Part shown: piece after piece, positions 34,844 to 42,117 of the stretch
How the letters are laid out: each line of letters starts with the position of its first letter
Position numbering within the stretch: position 1 is the first letter of the stretch
NCBI RefSeq assembly: GCF_009909195.1
Contig: NZ_JAAAMU010000007.1
Coordinates: 248,001-312,000 of the forward strand
Direction: 5' to 3'
Source: Paenibacillus sacheonensis
GTDB lineage: Bacteria > Bacillota > Bacilli > Paenibacillales > Paenibacillaceae
DNA length: 64,000 bases
The notes under the pieces: generated by a model
Told to the model about the DNA's origin: nothing
Databases searched by the model: none
Seen by the model: the letters and a program-made list of their open reading frames with translations, nothing else
Translations under genes and position numbers: made by a program

Positions 34844-34998
34844 GGAACGATCGGCATCAACAACGAGAAGGACCGCAGAAATCGCAGCCCTTCCCGGAAA
34901 GGCGAGGTAATTCAAAATCGCGGAACGCGTTCGGGCGGCTGATTGCCGAAGCAAGAACGTATCGTCACGCTCGCGATAGTGACGCGAATCACTTTTCG

Positions 34999-35185
34999 GC
35001 TAACGGTTGTACGGAGGCTTAATCGGCTCATAATGCCCATTTCAAATCGCTAATGATTGCCAGGAGGCTTATTGCGAGATTTCCCGCGCAAATCAGCCCC
35101 AATCCGCTCAAATATCGACCGTTATAATCGTTAGCGTTTATAAAGCCCTAAGTTTTGAAGCTTAGCAGCGCTGACAACCGTTAGG
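34999..35185 (+). repeat. dispersed 187-bp intergenic repeat, copy C
   Basis: It starts CTAACGGTTGT and ends ACAACCGTTAG, perfect 11-bp inverted ends. It is the same length as copy A and aligned with it throughout (for example CCAGGAG-GCTTATTGCG and CGCTGACAACCGTTAG blocks). The 34844-35393 gap contains only this, the 11-bp tandem array, a weak hairpin after the TetR gene and the terminator at its right end. Confidence 0.75.
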
Positions 35186-35258
35186 CGTTCAACCTGCGTT
35201 CACGAAGAACGGTTGGCAGCTCCCGCCGCTTGCTGCACGCTTTATAAGGAGCGGTTTC

Positions 35259-35302
35259 AATAGACCTCAAATAGACCTCAAATAGACCTCAAATAGAGCT
35301 CA
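35259..35302. repeat. four tandem copies of 11-bp AATAGACCTCA
   Basis: Units start at 35259, 35270, 35281 and 35292; the last has one change (AATAGAGCTCA). No function is evident. Confidence 0.85.
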
Positions 35303-35334
35303 AAGAAGGGCCGCAGAAATTGCGGCCCTTCTTT
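35302..35334. terminator. terminator of the sulfatase gene
   Basis: AAAGAAGGGCCGCA and its complement surround a 5-bp loop, with T-rich ends on both strands, 60 bp past the sulfatase stop. Confidence 0.75.
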
Positions 35335-35393
35335 GCTTTCCATCTATATGTCGTTGATGTCGTTCGTGATCACGTTCATGCCACGGATGACGG

Positions 35394-37178
35394 CTATCGG
35401 CGTAACGGCGCGGTGCGTCCCGGTCTCAGCCGCTTCCGGCTTCGCTGCTCCTCTAATAAACGAACCATCTGCAGGCGCACCTGCTCCGATTGCGGCGTGG
35501 CCCATGCTGGATGAGCGAGATTACGGGTTTCCATCGGATCCTCGGTCAGGTTGTATAACTCGAATTGTTCGGGAACCGGAACGGTTTTGCATCTAACTTC
35601 GCTGCCGACAACCCCGCCTTCGTTAGGGACCGCGCAGCTATCGCCGAATAACCGGATCGTGATGTCCCGCAATCCCGGCTCGCTCCAGAACTGATCGTTA
35701 TCGAAGTAACGGGCGTATTTCCATTGCTCTGCAGAGCGGCTTCCATGATGCCCGGGGAGATCGGCGATCACGGTCTCGATATGATTCGGCTGCACGACCG
35801 CGTCATACGCCTTTCCTACCGGATTGATCTGATGCTGGCCGCGGGTCATATCGTCATCGGTCATGAAATATACCGGCTCCCCGGACCTGTCGTCTCCCTC
35901 GCTTCCCTCCAGCCCTTCTCGGCCGAGCAGGCAGGACTTCAGATCGCGTCCGACCAATGGGCGCACTTCGCTGAAGCGGCTTTGCAGCCGGCATTGAATC
36001 CCGGGAATGTCCGCATCCGCCAATCCAAGCATCGTCGGCAGAAGGTCCACGTGGGAGGTTAACGCAGACACGCTCTGCCCGGGTGGAAAGAGCCGTTTGT
36101 TGCTGATGAAGACGGGCACGTGCAGCACTTCTTCATAAGCACAATACATTTTCTGATGCAGATTGCCGTGTGCCCCAAGCAGATCGCCGTGATCGGACGT
36201 GAAAATAACGATCGTATCGTCGCCGAACGAAGAGCGATCGAGTGTTTCCAATACCTTCAGGATTTGCCGATCGGCATTTTTTTGCAATTGAAAGTACAGC
36301 TTGCGATAAAACGGCCCGTCTCCGATCGGCTGTATGGCCTTGGCATACGTATCCCTATAGCTGGACTGGCAGCTGGGCTTTGAATCAAGCGTTTCATCGA
36401 ACGTAGGCGGGGGAGGCACTTCCGGCATCGGATCGACCTGGAAATGAAATAGGCCCGGCAGATGGGCGGTCAAATTGCCGTACAAGGTAATATCGTGCGG
36501 ATTCACGAAGGAAGCGACGACGAGCCATGGCGGCACATCCGATGCGGCTTGCTTTTGCCGGTCCAACGCTTCGATCAACTCCGCGGCCTCGCTGCCGTAG
36601 GCGACATCCCTCCCGCTCAAGCCCTTGGCGGCGGAGGAACCGGAATCGCGCGGGTTGCGGCCATGCGGCTCGGGCCCGATCCAGGACGAGAATCCGTATG
36701 CATCTAACGGATTGGCGTTCAAATAACGCCGTTCCGCCGGCGGATCCGGCATGCCGGTCGAAGGATGATAGCTGGGCGTGCTGTCGTGCGTTCCCGGAAC
36801 CGTAAGATCTTCATGCGAGATATGCCATTTGCCCTTGTAGTAGGTCTGGTACCCTGCCTCGCGAAAATAATTCCCCATCGTGGGCACCGTGTTTGGCGGC
36901 AGCCAGTACATGTCGGAATCGAAAGCCTGCTTCGCGATTCCGGTCGTTTGCGAGACGCCGTGAAGCGAGGGATACTGGCCGGTGAACAGCGTCGCCCGGC
37001 TCGGACAGCAGGCTGCGCTGCCGATATAATGACGGCGCAGTTCAATGCCATTCGCGCGCAATCGTTCATGGGCAGGAAGATTCGCAGCCCGCCACGACGT
37101 AAGTTCGGCGTTCTCGTAGACAGGCGGATACCGCTCCTCATCGACGATCACGAGAAGGAAATTCGGCTTCTTGATCAT
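35394..37178 (-). CDS. type I (formylglycine) sulfatase
   Basis: The 594-aa protein starts KKPNFLLVIVDEERYPP with the metal-binding Asp, carries the sulfatase signature CCPSRATLFTGQYP whose Cys would be oxidised to formylglycine, then YYKGKWHI and FTSDHGDLLGAHG with the remaining metal ligands. No signal peptide is seen, so it should act in the cytoplasm. It lies 140 bp downstream of a cystine-type ABC importer operon, which suggests organic-sulfur scavenging. GTG two codons upstream is an alternative start. Confidence 0.9.
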   Translation of the reverse strand: MIKKPNFLLVIVDEERYPPVYENAELTSWRAANLPAHERLRANGIELRRHYIGSAACCPSRATLFTGQYPSLHGVSQTTGIAKQAFDSDMYWLPPNTVPTMGNYFREAGYQTYYKGKWHISHEDLTVPGTHDSTPSYHPSTGMPDPPAERRYLNANPLDAYGFSSWIGPEPHGRNPRDSGSSAAKGLSGRDVAYGSEAAELIEALDRQKQAASDVPPWLVVASFVNPHDITLYGNLTAHLPGLFHFQVDPMPEVPPPPTFDETLDSKPSCQSSYRDTYAKAIQPIGDGPFYRKLYFQLQKNADRQILKVLETLDRSSFGDDTIVIFTSDHGDLLGAHGNLHQKMYCAYEEVLHVPVFISNKRLFPPGQSVSALTSHVDLLPTMLGLADADIPGIQCRLQSRFSEVRPLVGRDLKSCLLGREGLEGSEGDDRSGEPVYFMTDDDMTRGQHQINPVGKAYDAVVQPNHIETVIADLPGHHGSRSAEQWKYARYFDNDQFWSEPGLRDITIRLFGDSCAVPNEGGVVGSEVRCKTVPVPEQFELYNLTEDPMETRNLAHPAWATPQSEQVRLQMVRLLEEQRSRKRLRPGRTAPLRR

Positions 37179-37318
37179 AGGCACACCCCCGCATTAACCG
37201 GCTCTATGGCTAGTTGTATGCGGGCGAGGAAGATGCCATGCTCATTAGCAGGACCGCCCTGAAGACGGATACCGCCGTATCCGCCTGGATTACGAACGGC
37301 ACAACGCCGCCCGCTGCC

Positions 37319-38074
37319 TTAGACCAGGCTTCGTTCCATTAACAACGAGAGGAACTGCCGGGTACGCGCCTCCCGGGGCTGACCGAATAGCTGATCCGGC
37401 GGCCCCTCCTCCACGATGACGCCGCCGTCGAGCAGCACGATTCGGTCCGCCACTTCGCGGGCGAACTTCATCTCGTGCGTGACGATCATCATCGTCCGCC
37501 CCTCTTCCGCCAGCTCGCGGATGACCTTCAGCACCTCGCGCACGAGCTCGGGATCGAGCGCCGACGTCGGCTCGTCGAACAGCAGCAGCTCCGGATCGAT
37601 CGACATCGCCCTTGCGATCCCGACCCGCTGCTGCTGGCCGCCGGAGAGCTGATGCGGGTAAGCGTCCGCCCTGTCTTCCAATCCGACCTTCGCGAGCAGC
37701 TGCAGCGCCTTCGCCCGCGCTTCGTTCTTCGGCCGGCGCCGCACCGTGACTTGTCCTTCCATCACGTTCTGAAGCGCCGTGAAATGCGGAAACAAATGAT
37801 AGGCCTGAAAGACCATCCCCGACTGGCGGCGCAGCGCGAGCACGTCCTTCTTCCGCGGCTTCTCGTTCGGCCGGAATTCTACCCGCGCCCTCCCGATCGT
37901 GACCGTGCCCGAGGTCGGAACCTCCAGCGCGTTCAAGCAGCGCAGCAGCGTCGATTTACCCGAGCCCGACGGCCCGATCACGACGAGGACCTGGCCTTGC
38001 TCCAGCGTCAGATCGATGCCGCGAAGCACGGACGTGCCGCCGAACGATTTGGTTAACTCGCGGACTTCGATCAT
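37319..38074 (-). CDS. polar amino acid (cystine-type) ABC transporter ATPase
   Basis: The 251-aa ATPase has Walker A GPSGSGKST, Q-loop FQAYHLFPH, signature LSGGQQQRVGIARAM, Walker B LLLFDEPTSALD and the TIVTHE-type H-loop. It matches GlnQ/TcyC/TcyN-type proteins of amino-acid importers. It is the third gene of the importer operon (56 bp after the permease). Confidence 0.92.
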   Translation of the reverse strand: MIEVRELTKSFGGTSVLRGIDLTLEQGQVLVVIGPSGSGKSTLLRCLNALEVPTSGTVTIGRARVEFRPNEKPRKKDVLALRRQSGMVFQAYHLFPHFTALQNVMEGQVTVRRRPKNEARAKALQLLAKVGLEDRADAYPHQLSGGQQQRVGIARAMSIDPELLLFDEPTSALDPELVREVLKVIRELAEEGRTMMIVTHEMKFAREVADRIVLLDGGVIVEEGPPDQLFGQPREARTRQFLSLLMERSLV

Positions 38075-38130
38075 ACGTACGCAGCCTCCTCCCTTTCATG
38101 AACGGTTACAATGAAAGCCATGATCCCTCG

Positions 38131-38802
38131 TCATACCGTGGAATAACGGTCGAAATACCGTTCCAGCTGCCGCTGCAGCAGCGCCAGCACCGTGCAGAAT
38201 ATGAGATAGATCAGCGCGACCTCGCTGTAGATCAACAATGGCTTGTATACGGCCGCCGTGATCTGCTGCCCTTTCTGGAAGAGCTCCGTGACCGTCAGCG
38301 TCGCGGCCAGCGACGTGTCCTTCACCAGCGAGATGAACGAATTGGACAGCGGCGGCACGGAGACGCGCGCTGCCTGGGGCAGGATAATCCGTCGCAGCGC
38401 CTGGAGTCTCGTCTCCCCGAGCGAATAAGCCGCTTCCCATTGTCCTTTCGGAATCGACACGATCGACGCGCGAATGATCTCCGAGCCGTAAGCGCCGACG
38501 CTGAGCGAGAAGCCGATGACGGCGGCCGGGAACGCGTCGATCAGAATGCCGAGGCTCGGAAGCCCGTAGAAAATAATGAACAGCTGGACCAGCAGAGGCG
38601 TTCCGCGGATGATCCAGATATAGAAGCCCGCCGCCCATGCCAGCGGACGCAGATCCGACAGCCGCGCGAGGGCCGTCAGCATCGCCAGCACCAGCCCGAG
38701 CGCGAACGATATCAGCGTGAGCGGCACGGTAAACGCAATGCCCGCTTTCAGCAGCGGCAGGAATGAATCGGTGAATATATCCAGGTTCGTGGTTTCGCCC
38801 AT
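38131..38802 (-). CDS. cystine-type ABC transporter permease
   Basis: The 223-aa permease has five TM segments and the amino-acid-importer pattern YIWIIRGTPLLVQLF together with SFISLVKDTSLAATLTV, which is close to YecS/TcyL-type cystine permeases. The EAA region is in ETRLQALRRIILPQA. It follows the binding protein by 19 bp. Confidence 0.9.
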   Translation of the reverse strand: MGETTNLDIFTDSFLPLLKAGIAFTVPLTLISFALGLVLAMLTALARLSDLRPLAWAAGFYIWIIRGTPLLVQLFIIFYGLPSLGILIDAFPAAVIGFSLSVGAYGSEIIRASIVSIPKGQWEAAYSLGETRLQALRRIILPQAARVSVPPLSNSFISLVKDTSLAATLTVTELFQKGQQITAAVYKPLLIYSEVALIYLIFCTVLALLQRQLERYFDRYSTV

Positions 38803-38821
38803 GGTGTGCTACCCGCCTTCT

Positions 38822-39706
38822 TTACTTCGAGACATCCTCGCCGAAATAAGTGTTGGATATTTCCAAGTACCTGCCGTCCGCCTTCATATCCGCGAGCGCC
38901 TTGTTGACAGCATCGACGAGCTCCGTGCTTCCCTTGCGGAATAACATGCCGCTCTGCGACACGTTGTCCGTCTCCGCCACCACTTTGATCGGCACGTCGG
39001 GACGCGCCTTCTTCAAGTCCAGATAGGACAGCTTGTCGTTGATGGTCGCGTCGATCCGGCCCGACGTGAGCAGATCGATCGCTTGGTTGAACCCGTCGAC
39101 CGCGACGAGCTGCGCGCCGTTCGCTTTGGCGATGTCGCCGAGATCGCTGGTGAGCGATTGACCGGACTTCTTGCCTTTCAGATCCGCCAGGCTCTTGATG
39201 GTCGAATTGTTCGCCTTCACGATCAGCACGGCCTTCGAGAGAATATAGGGCTCCGAGAAATCGTACTTTGCCTTCCGGTCGTCCCGGATCGTGACTTCGT
39301 TGGCGACCATGTCGAAGCGCTTCGCGTCCAGGCCGGCGAGCATGCCGTCCCATTTGGTCTCCATGAACGCAGCTTTGACTCCGAGCCGCTTGGCGACCTC
39401 TTGCGCGACGTCCACGTCGAATCCCGTGAGCTTGCCGCTCTTGTCGTGGAAGCTGAACGGCGCATAGGCGCCTTCCGTGCCGATCGTGATTTCGCCGGCC
39501 GACTTGATCGCCGCCAGCGCATCGCCGGAAGCGGAGCCCGTATTGCCGCCGCCGTTCGTATTGCCCGTGCCTGCGCCCGCATTGCTCCCGGCGTTATTGC
39601 CGGTATTCGCTTCATTGTCGTTATTCTTCGCGCCGCATGCCGTACCCGCGAGCAGAATCGCCGCGGACAGCATCGTGACGCCGATGCCTCGCTGCCAAGT
39701 GTGCAT
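38822..39706 (-). CDS. cystine-type substrate-binding lipoprotein
   Basis: The 294-aa protein has a lipobox with Cys24 in LAGTAC, an Asn/Gly linker and an amino-acid-binding fold. TKWDGMLAGLDAKRFDMVAN and YAPFSFHD are close to FliY/TcyA cystine-binding proteins. It is the first gene of the importer operon. AAGGAGGG precedes the start. Cystine is inferred from similarity with the permease; other amino acids remain possible. Confidence 0.9.
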   Translation of the reverse strand: MHTWQRGIGVTMLSAAILLAGTACGAKNNDNEANTGNNAGSNAGAGTGNTNGGGNTGSASGDALAAIKSAGEITIGTEGAYAPFSFHDKSGKLTGFDVDVAQEVAKRLGVKAAFMETKWDGMLAGLDAKRFDMVANEVTIRDDRKAKYDFSEPYILSKAVLIVKANNSTIKSLADLKGKKSGQSLTSDLGDIAKANGAQLVAVDGFNQAIDLLTSGRIDATINDKLSYLDLKKARPDVPIKVVAETDNVSQSGMLFRKGSTELVDAVNKALADMKADGRYLEISNTYFGEDVSK

Positions 39707-39803
39707 GGCAAATCCCTCCTTTTGGTCATGGCTAGTATGCCTGCTACTCCCTTGGTTTATCCCGCCAGTCCTGGCAGGCCGGCCCCGCCGATAACGCCGA
39801 AAA

Positions 39804-39857
39804 GCAGCATCGAATACACGGTCATCCGGTTAAAGATAATCGTTTATTCAATGCTGC
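39804..39857. promoter_or_regulatory. long inverted repeat between tetR and the cystine operon
   Basis: 13-bp arms (GCAGCATCGAATA and TATTCAATGCTGC, one mismatch) flank 28 bp. It lies 98 bp before the binding-protein start and 24 bp after the tetR stop and could be a terminator stem, an operator or a leader structure. Confidence 0.35.
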
Positions 39858-39880
39858 CTTCGGCGGCGTTTATGAAGCTC

Positions 39881-40456
39881 TTAGATCTTTAAAGCACCCA
39901 TCCCTTTGAACAGGAAAGGCATCGCTTTCTCGATATAGTCCTCCGCCGTAAGCGAGCTGTTCGATTGCCAGTCCAAGCAAGCGCCGTAAATTTGCCAGCT
40001 GAGAAGAACCGACCAGATCGGCGCTTGTTCCCTTTCCGATTCCGGGTCCTGCTTGACGATCAGGTGGTAGAACACCGTTTTCAGCTCTTCTTTGATCTTG
40101 TTTTCGGCCATCGGACGAATGGACTCGTAGCTTCTTTTGCAGGTTACGCTCAAGTCTTTCTGAAACTTGGCGATCGCGAGGAACACTTTGGCGACCGAGT
40201 CTTCGTCCAATTGGGCGTGACATTGCAGGCTGTCTCGGACGTTCTTGACGAGATAGTCGGTGAGGACGGCATCCAGCAATTCGTATTTATCCGCGAAATG
40301 CGCGTAAAACGTGGCCCGGTTCACGGTCGCGGCATCCGTAATGTCTTTGATCGAGGTGCTTTTGAAATCATTGCCATGCAGCAGCCCTTCGAAAGCATCG
40401 ACGATCAGCTTCCTCGTCCGCATGATTCTCGGATCTACTTTCGCTTCCGTTTCCAT
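39881..40456 (-). CDS. TetR/AcrR family transcriptional regulator
   Basis: The 191-aa protein has an HTH in the N-terminal 60 residues (TSIKDITDAATVNRATFYAHFADKYELL) and a helical C-terminal domain like the YvdT/DhaS-type group. It is divergent from DoxX and its own promoter spacer holds a CAACA/TGTTG palindrome. ATG 40456 follows GGGGAG. Confidence 0.9.
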   Translation of the reverse strand: METEAKVDPRIMRTRKLIVDAFEGLLHGNDFKSTSIKDITDAATVNRATFYAHFADKYELLDAVLTDYLVKNVRDSLQCHAQLDEDSVAKVFLAIAKFQKDLSVTCKRSYESIRPMAENKIKEELKTVFYHLIVKQDPESEREQAPIWSVLLSWQIYGACLDWQSNSSLTAEDYIEKAMPFLFKGMGALKI

Positions 40457-40563
40457 CTTCCTGCTCCCCTTTCGAGTAGAACGACATTCCGTCAAGAACG
40501 TTGCCTAAGCCACAAAACTCGAAAACTAACGATTGTGTTCGGAATGACGATCGCATAAACTCG

Positions 40564-40592
40564 ATTATACAACACCTGTTGCGTAAGCGAAA
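40564..40592 (-). promoter_or_regulatory. tetR promoter with palindromic operator
   Basis: Minus strand TTTCGC (40587-40592), 17 bp, TATAAT (40564-40569). The palindrome CAACA-CC-TGTTG (40570-40581) fills the -10 side of the spacer, as expected for an autorepressor also controlling the divergent DoxX gene. Confidence 0.5.
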
Positions 40593-40622
40593 GGTGTAGA
40601 ACACACAAGGGGGAAGGCAGTC

Positions 40623-40964
40623 ATGGATGTTTTGATTTGGATTTTGCAAGGGTTATTGGCGGCGATGTTCGTCATGGCGGGTTTAGGAAAGGTATCCGGC
40701 GCGAAAGCGCAGAAAGATACATTCGAGCATTTGCGATTGCCGCAATGGTTCCGCGGGATAACCGGTATCGTCGAGCTTGCGGGCGCGGCGCTCTTGATCG
40801 CGGGATATTGGAATACGGATTATACGATGGCCGGAGCGCTCGTGATCGGCGTGACCGCAATCGGCGGAACGTTCGCCCACCTGCGGGCGAGAGACGGCAT
40901 GAAGGAAACGTTCATGATCGTGCTGATGGGCATTATCGCGTTCGTCATCGTAGGTTTGATTTAA
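40623..40964 (+). CDS. DoxX family membrane protein
   Basis: The 113-aa protein has four TM helices, with the conserved LLAAMFVMAGLGKVSG start and the FAHLRARDGMK loop of DoxX proteins. It is divergent from TetR and 92 bp before an SDR gene on the same strand, so the two may form an operon. The biochemical role of DoxX proteins is not settled. Confidence 0.88.
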   Translation: MDVLIWILQGLLAAMFVMAGLGKVSGAKAQKDTFEHLRLPQWFRGITGIVELAGAALLIAGYWNTDYTMAGALVIGVTAIGGTFAHLRARDGMKETFMIVLMGIIAFVIVGLI

Positions 40965-41056
40965 CCGAGCGGCCTTTGCTTCATGATTCGATTGGAAAGC
41001 TGGGGACCATACTACTGGCATGACCGGACATTCCGTACACCAAGGAGGCAGTAACC

Positions 41057-41821
41057 ATGGGAATCCTGGATAACAAAATCGCGCTCATAACGGGTACCGG
41101 CGGAGGGCTCGGACGCGAAGCGGCACTGACCTTCGCCCGGGAAGGCGCGAAAGTCGTCGGCAGCGATATCAACGTCGAGGCCAACAACGAGACGGTCGAG
41201 CTCGTGCGCGGCGCCGGAGGCGAAATGACGGGCATCGCGCCGATCGATCTGACCGACCACGAACAGGCCAGGAAGCTCGTCGAGGAGGCAGCCGTAGTCT
41301 ACGGCGGGCTCGACGTGATCTATAATAACGCGGCTATTCAAAAATTCGGACCGATGCCTGATTTTTCGATCGAGGATTGGCGCAGGACCATCGCGGGCGA
41401 ACTCGATATTCCGTTCTTCGTATCGAAATACGCGTGGCCGCATCTGGTCCAGCGCGGAGGCGGCGTCATCTTGAACGTCGCGTCGATCTCCGGCATGATC
41501 GCCGGAGAGATTCCTCCGATGGTCGGACATGCCGCGGCGAAAGGGGGCGTCATCGCCATGACCCGGCAGCTGGCTTTGGAAGGCGCGCCGCATGGCATTC
41601 GCGCGGTGGCGATCAGTCCCGGACCGTTCCTGACCCCGGCCAGCGACCGCGACTTGGGCGACAATCAAGCCATGCGCGAGGCGATTACGAAGAAGACGCT
41701 TCTCAAGCGCTTCGGTCAACCCGACGAGCTCGTGGAGCTCGCAGCATTCCTCGCTTCGGACCGCGCCGCTTACATCACGGGAGTCAATTACGCCGTCGAC
41801 GGCGGAGCGACCGCTTGGTAA
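41057..41821 (+). CDS. short-chain dehydrogenase with His in place of catalytic Tyr
   Basis: The 254-aa SDR has TGTGGGLGR (cofactor site), NNAA, catalytic-region Ser in VASISG, and PG in ISPGPF. Where YxxxK is expected it reads HAAAK: His158, Lys162. The codon is CAT, one change from TAT. The rest of the fold is intact, including the C-terminal YAVDGGATAW. Either it works with another base, is a non-catalytic binder, or the base is a sequencing error. AAGGAGG precedes the start. Confidence 0.9.
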   Translation: MGILDNKIALITGTGGGLGREAALTFAREGAKVVGSDINVEANNETVELVRGAGGEMTGIAPIDLTDHEQARKLVEEAAVVYGGLDVIYNNAAIQKFGPMPDFSIEDWRRTIAGELDIPFFVSKYAWPHLVQRGGGVILNVASISGMIAGEIPPMVGHAAAKGGVIAMTRQLALEGAPHGIRAVAISPGPFLTPASDRDLGDNQAMREAITKKTLLKRFGQPDELVELAAFLASDRAAYITGVNYAVDGGATAW

Positions 41822-41852
41822 GGCCGTTTCGATTGCGCGGGAAATACGAATA

Positions 41853-41912
41853 ACACCTTCAACGCAGCTCCCGCGCTTCCATGCGCGGAGACGGCTTGAA
41901 GGTGTTTTTTTG
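41853..41912 (+). terminator. terminator after the SDR gene
   Basis: AACACCTTCAA and TTGAAGGTGTT arms with a further GCGC stem inside are followed by TTTTTTT. Confidence 0.75.
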
Positions 41913-41982
41913 CGATTTCGAGCATAGCGAATTGTATTCTATAACGTGTATAAGTCAATGAACGGATGCTGACAACAACGAA

Positions 41983-42012
41983 AAGACGGTAGACATTCGA
42001 AAATGTCTACCG
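41983..42012 (-). terminator. terminator of the cohesin/dockerin-like gene
   Basis: Perfect 11-bp arms (CGGTAGACATT and AATGTCTACCG) with a 4-bp loop are followed on the minus strand by TCTTTTC, about 105 bp past the stop. Confidence 0.65.
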
Positions 42013-42117
42013 CCCCCTATCTTCATGTCAACGTTCTTCGGCAGAACCATTGACTCCCCTATGATCTCCATCCAGGGAGGCCGATTATACATGATTCGAT
42101 CGTTTTCTTTACGGTGC

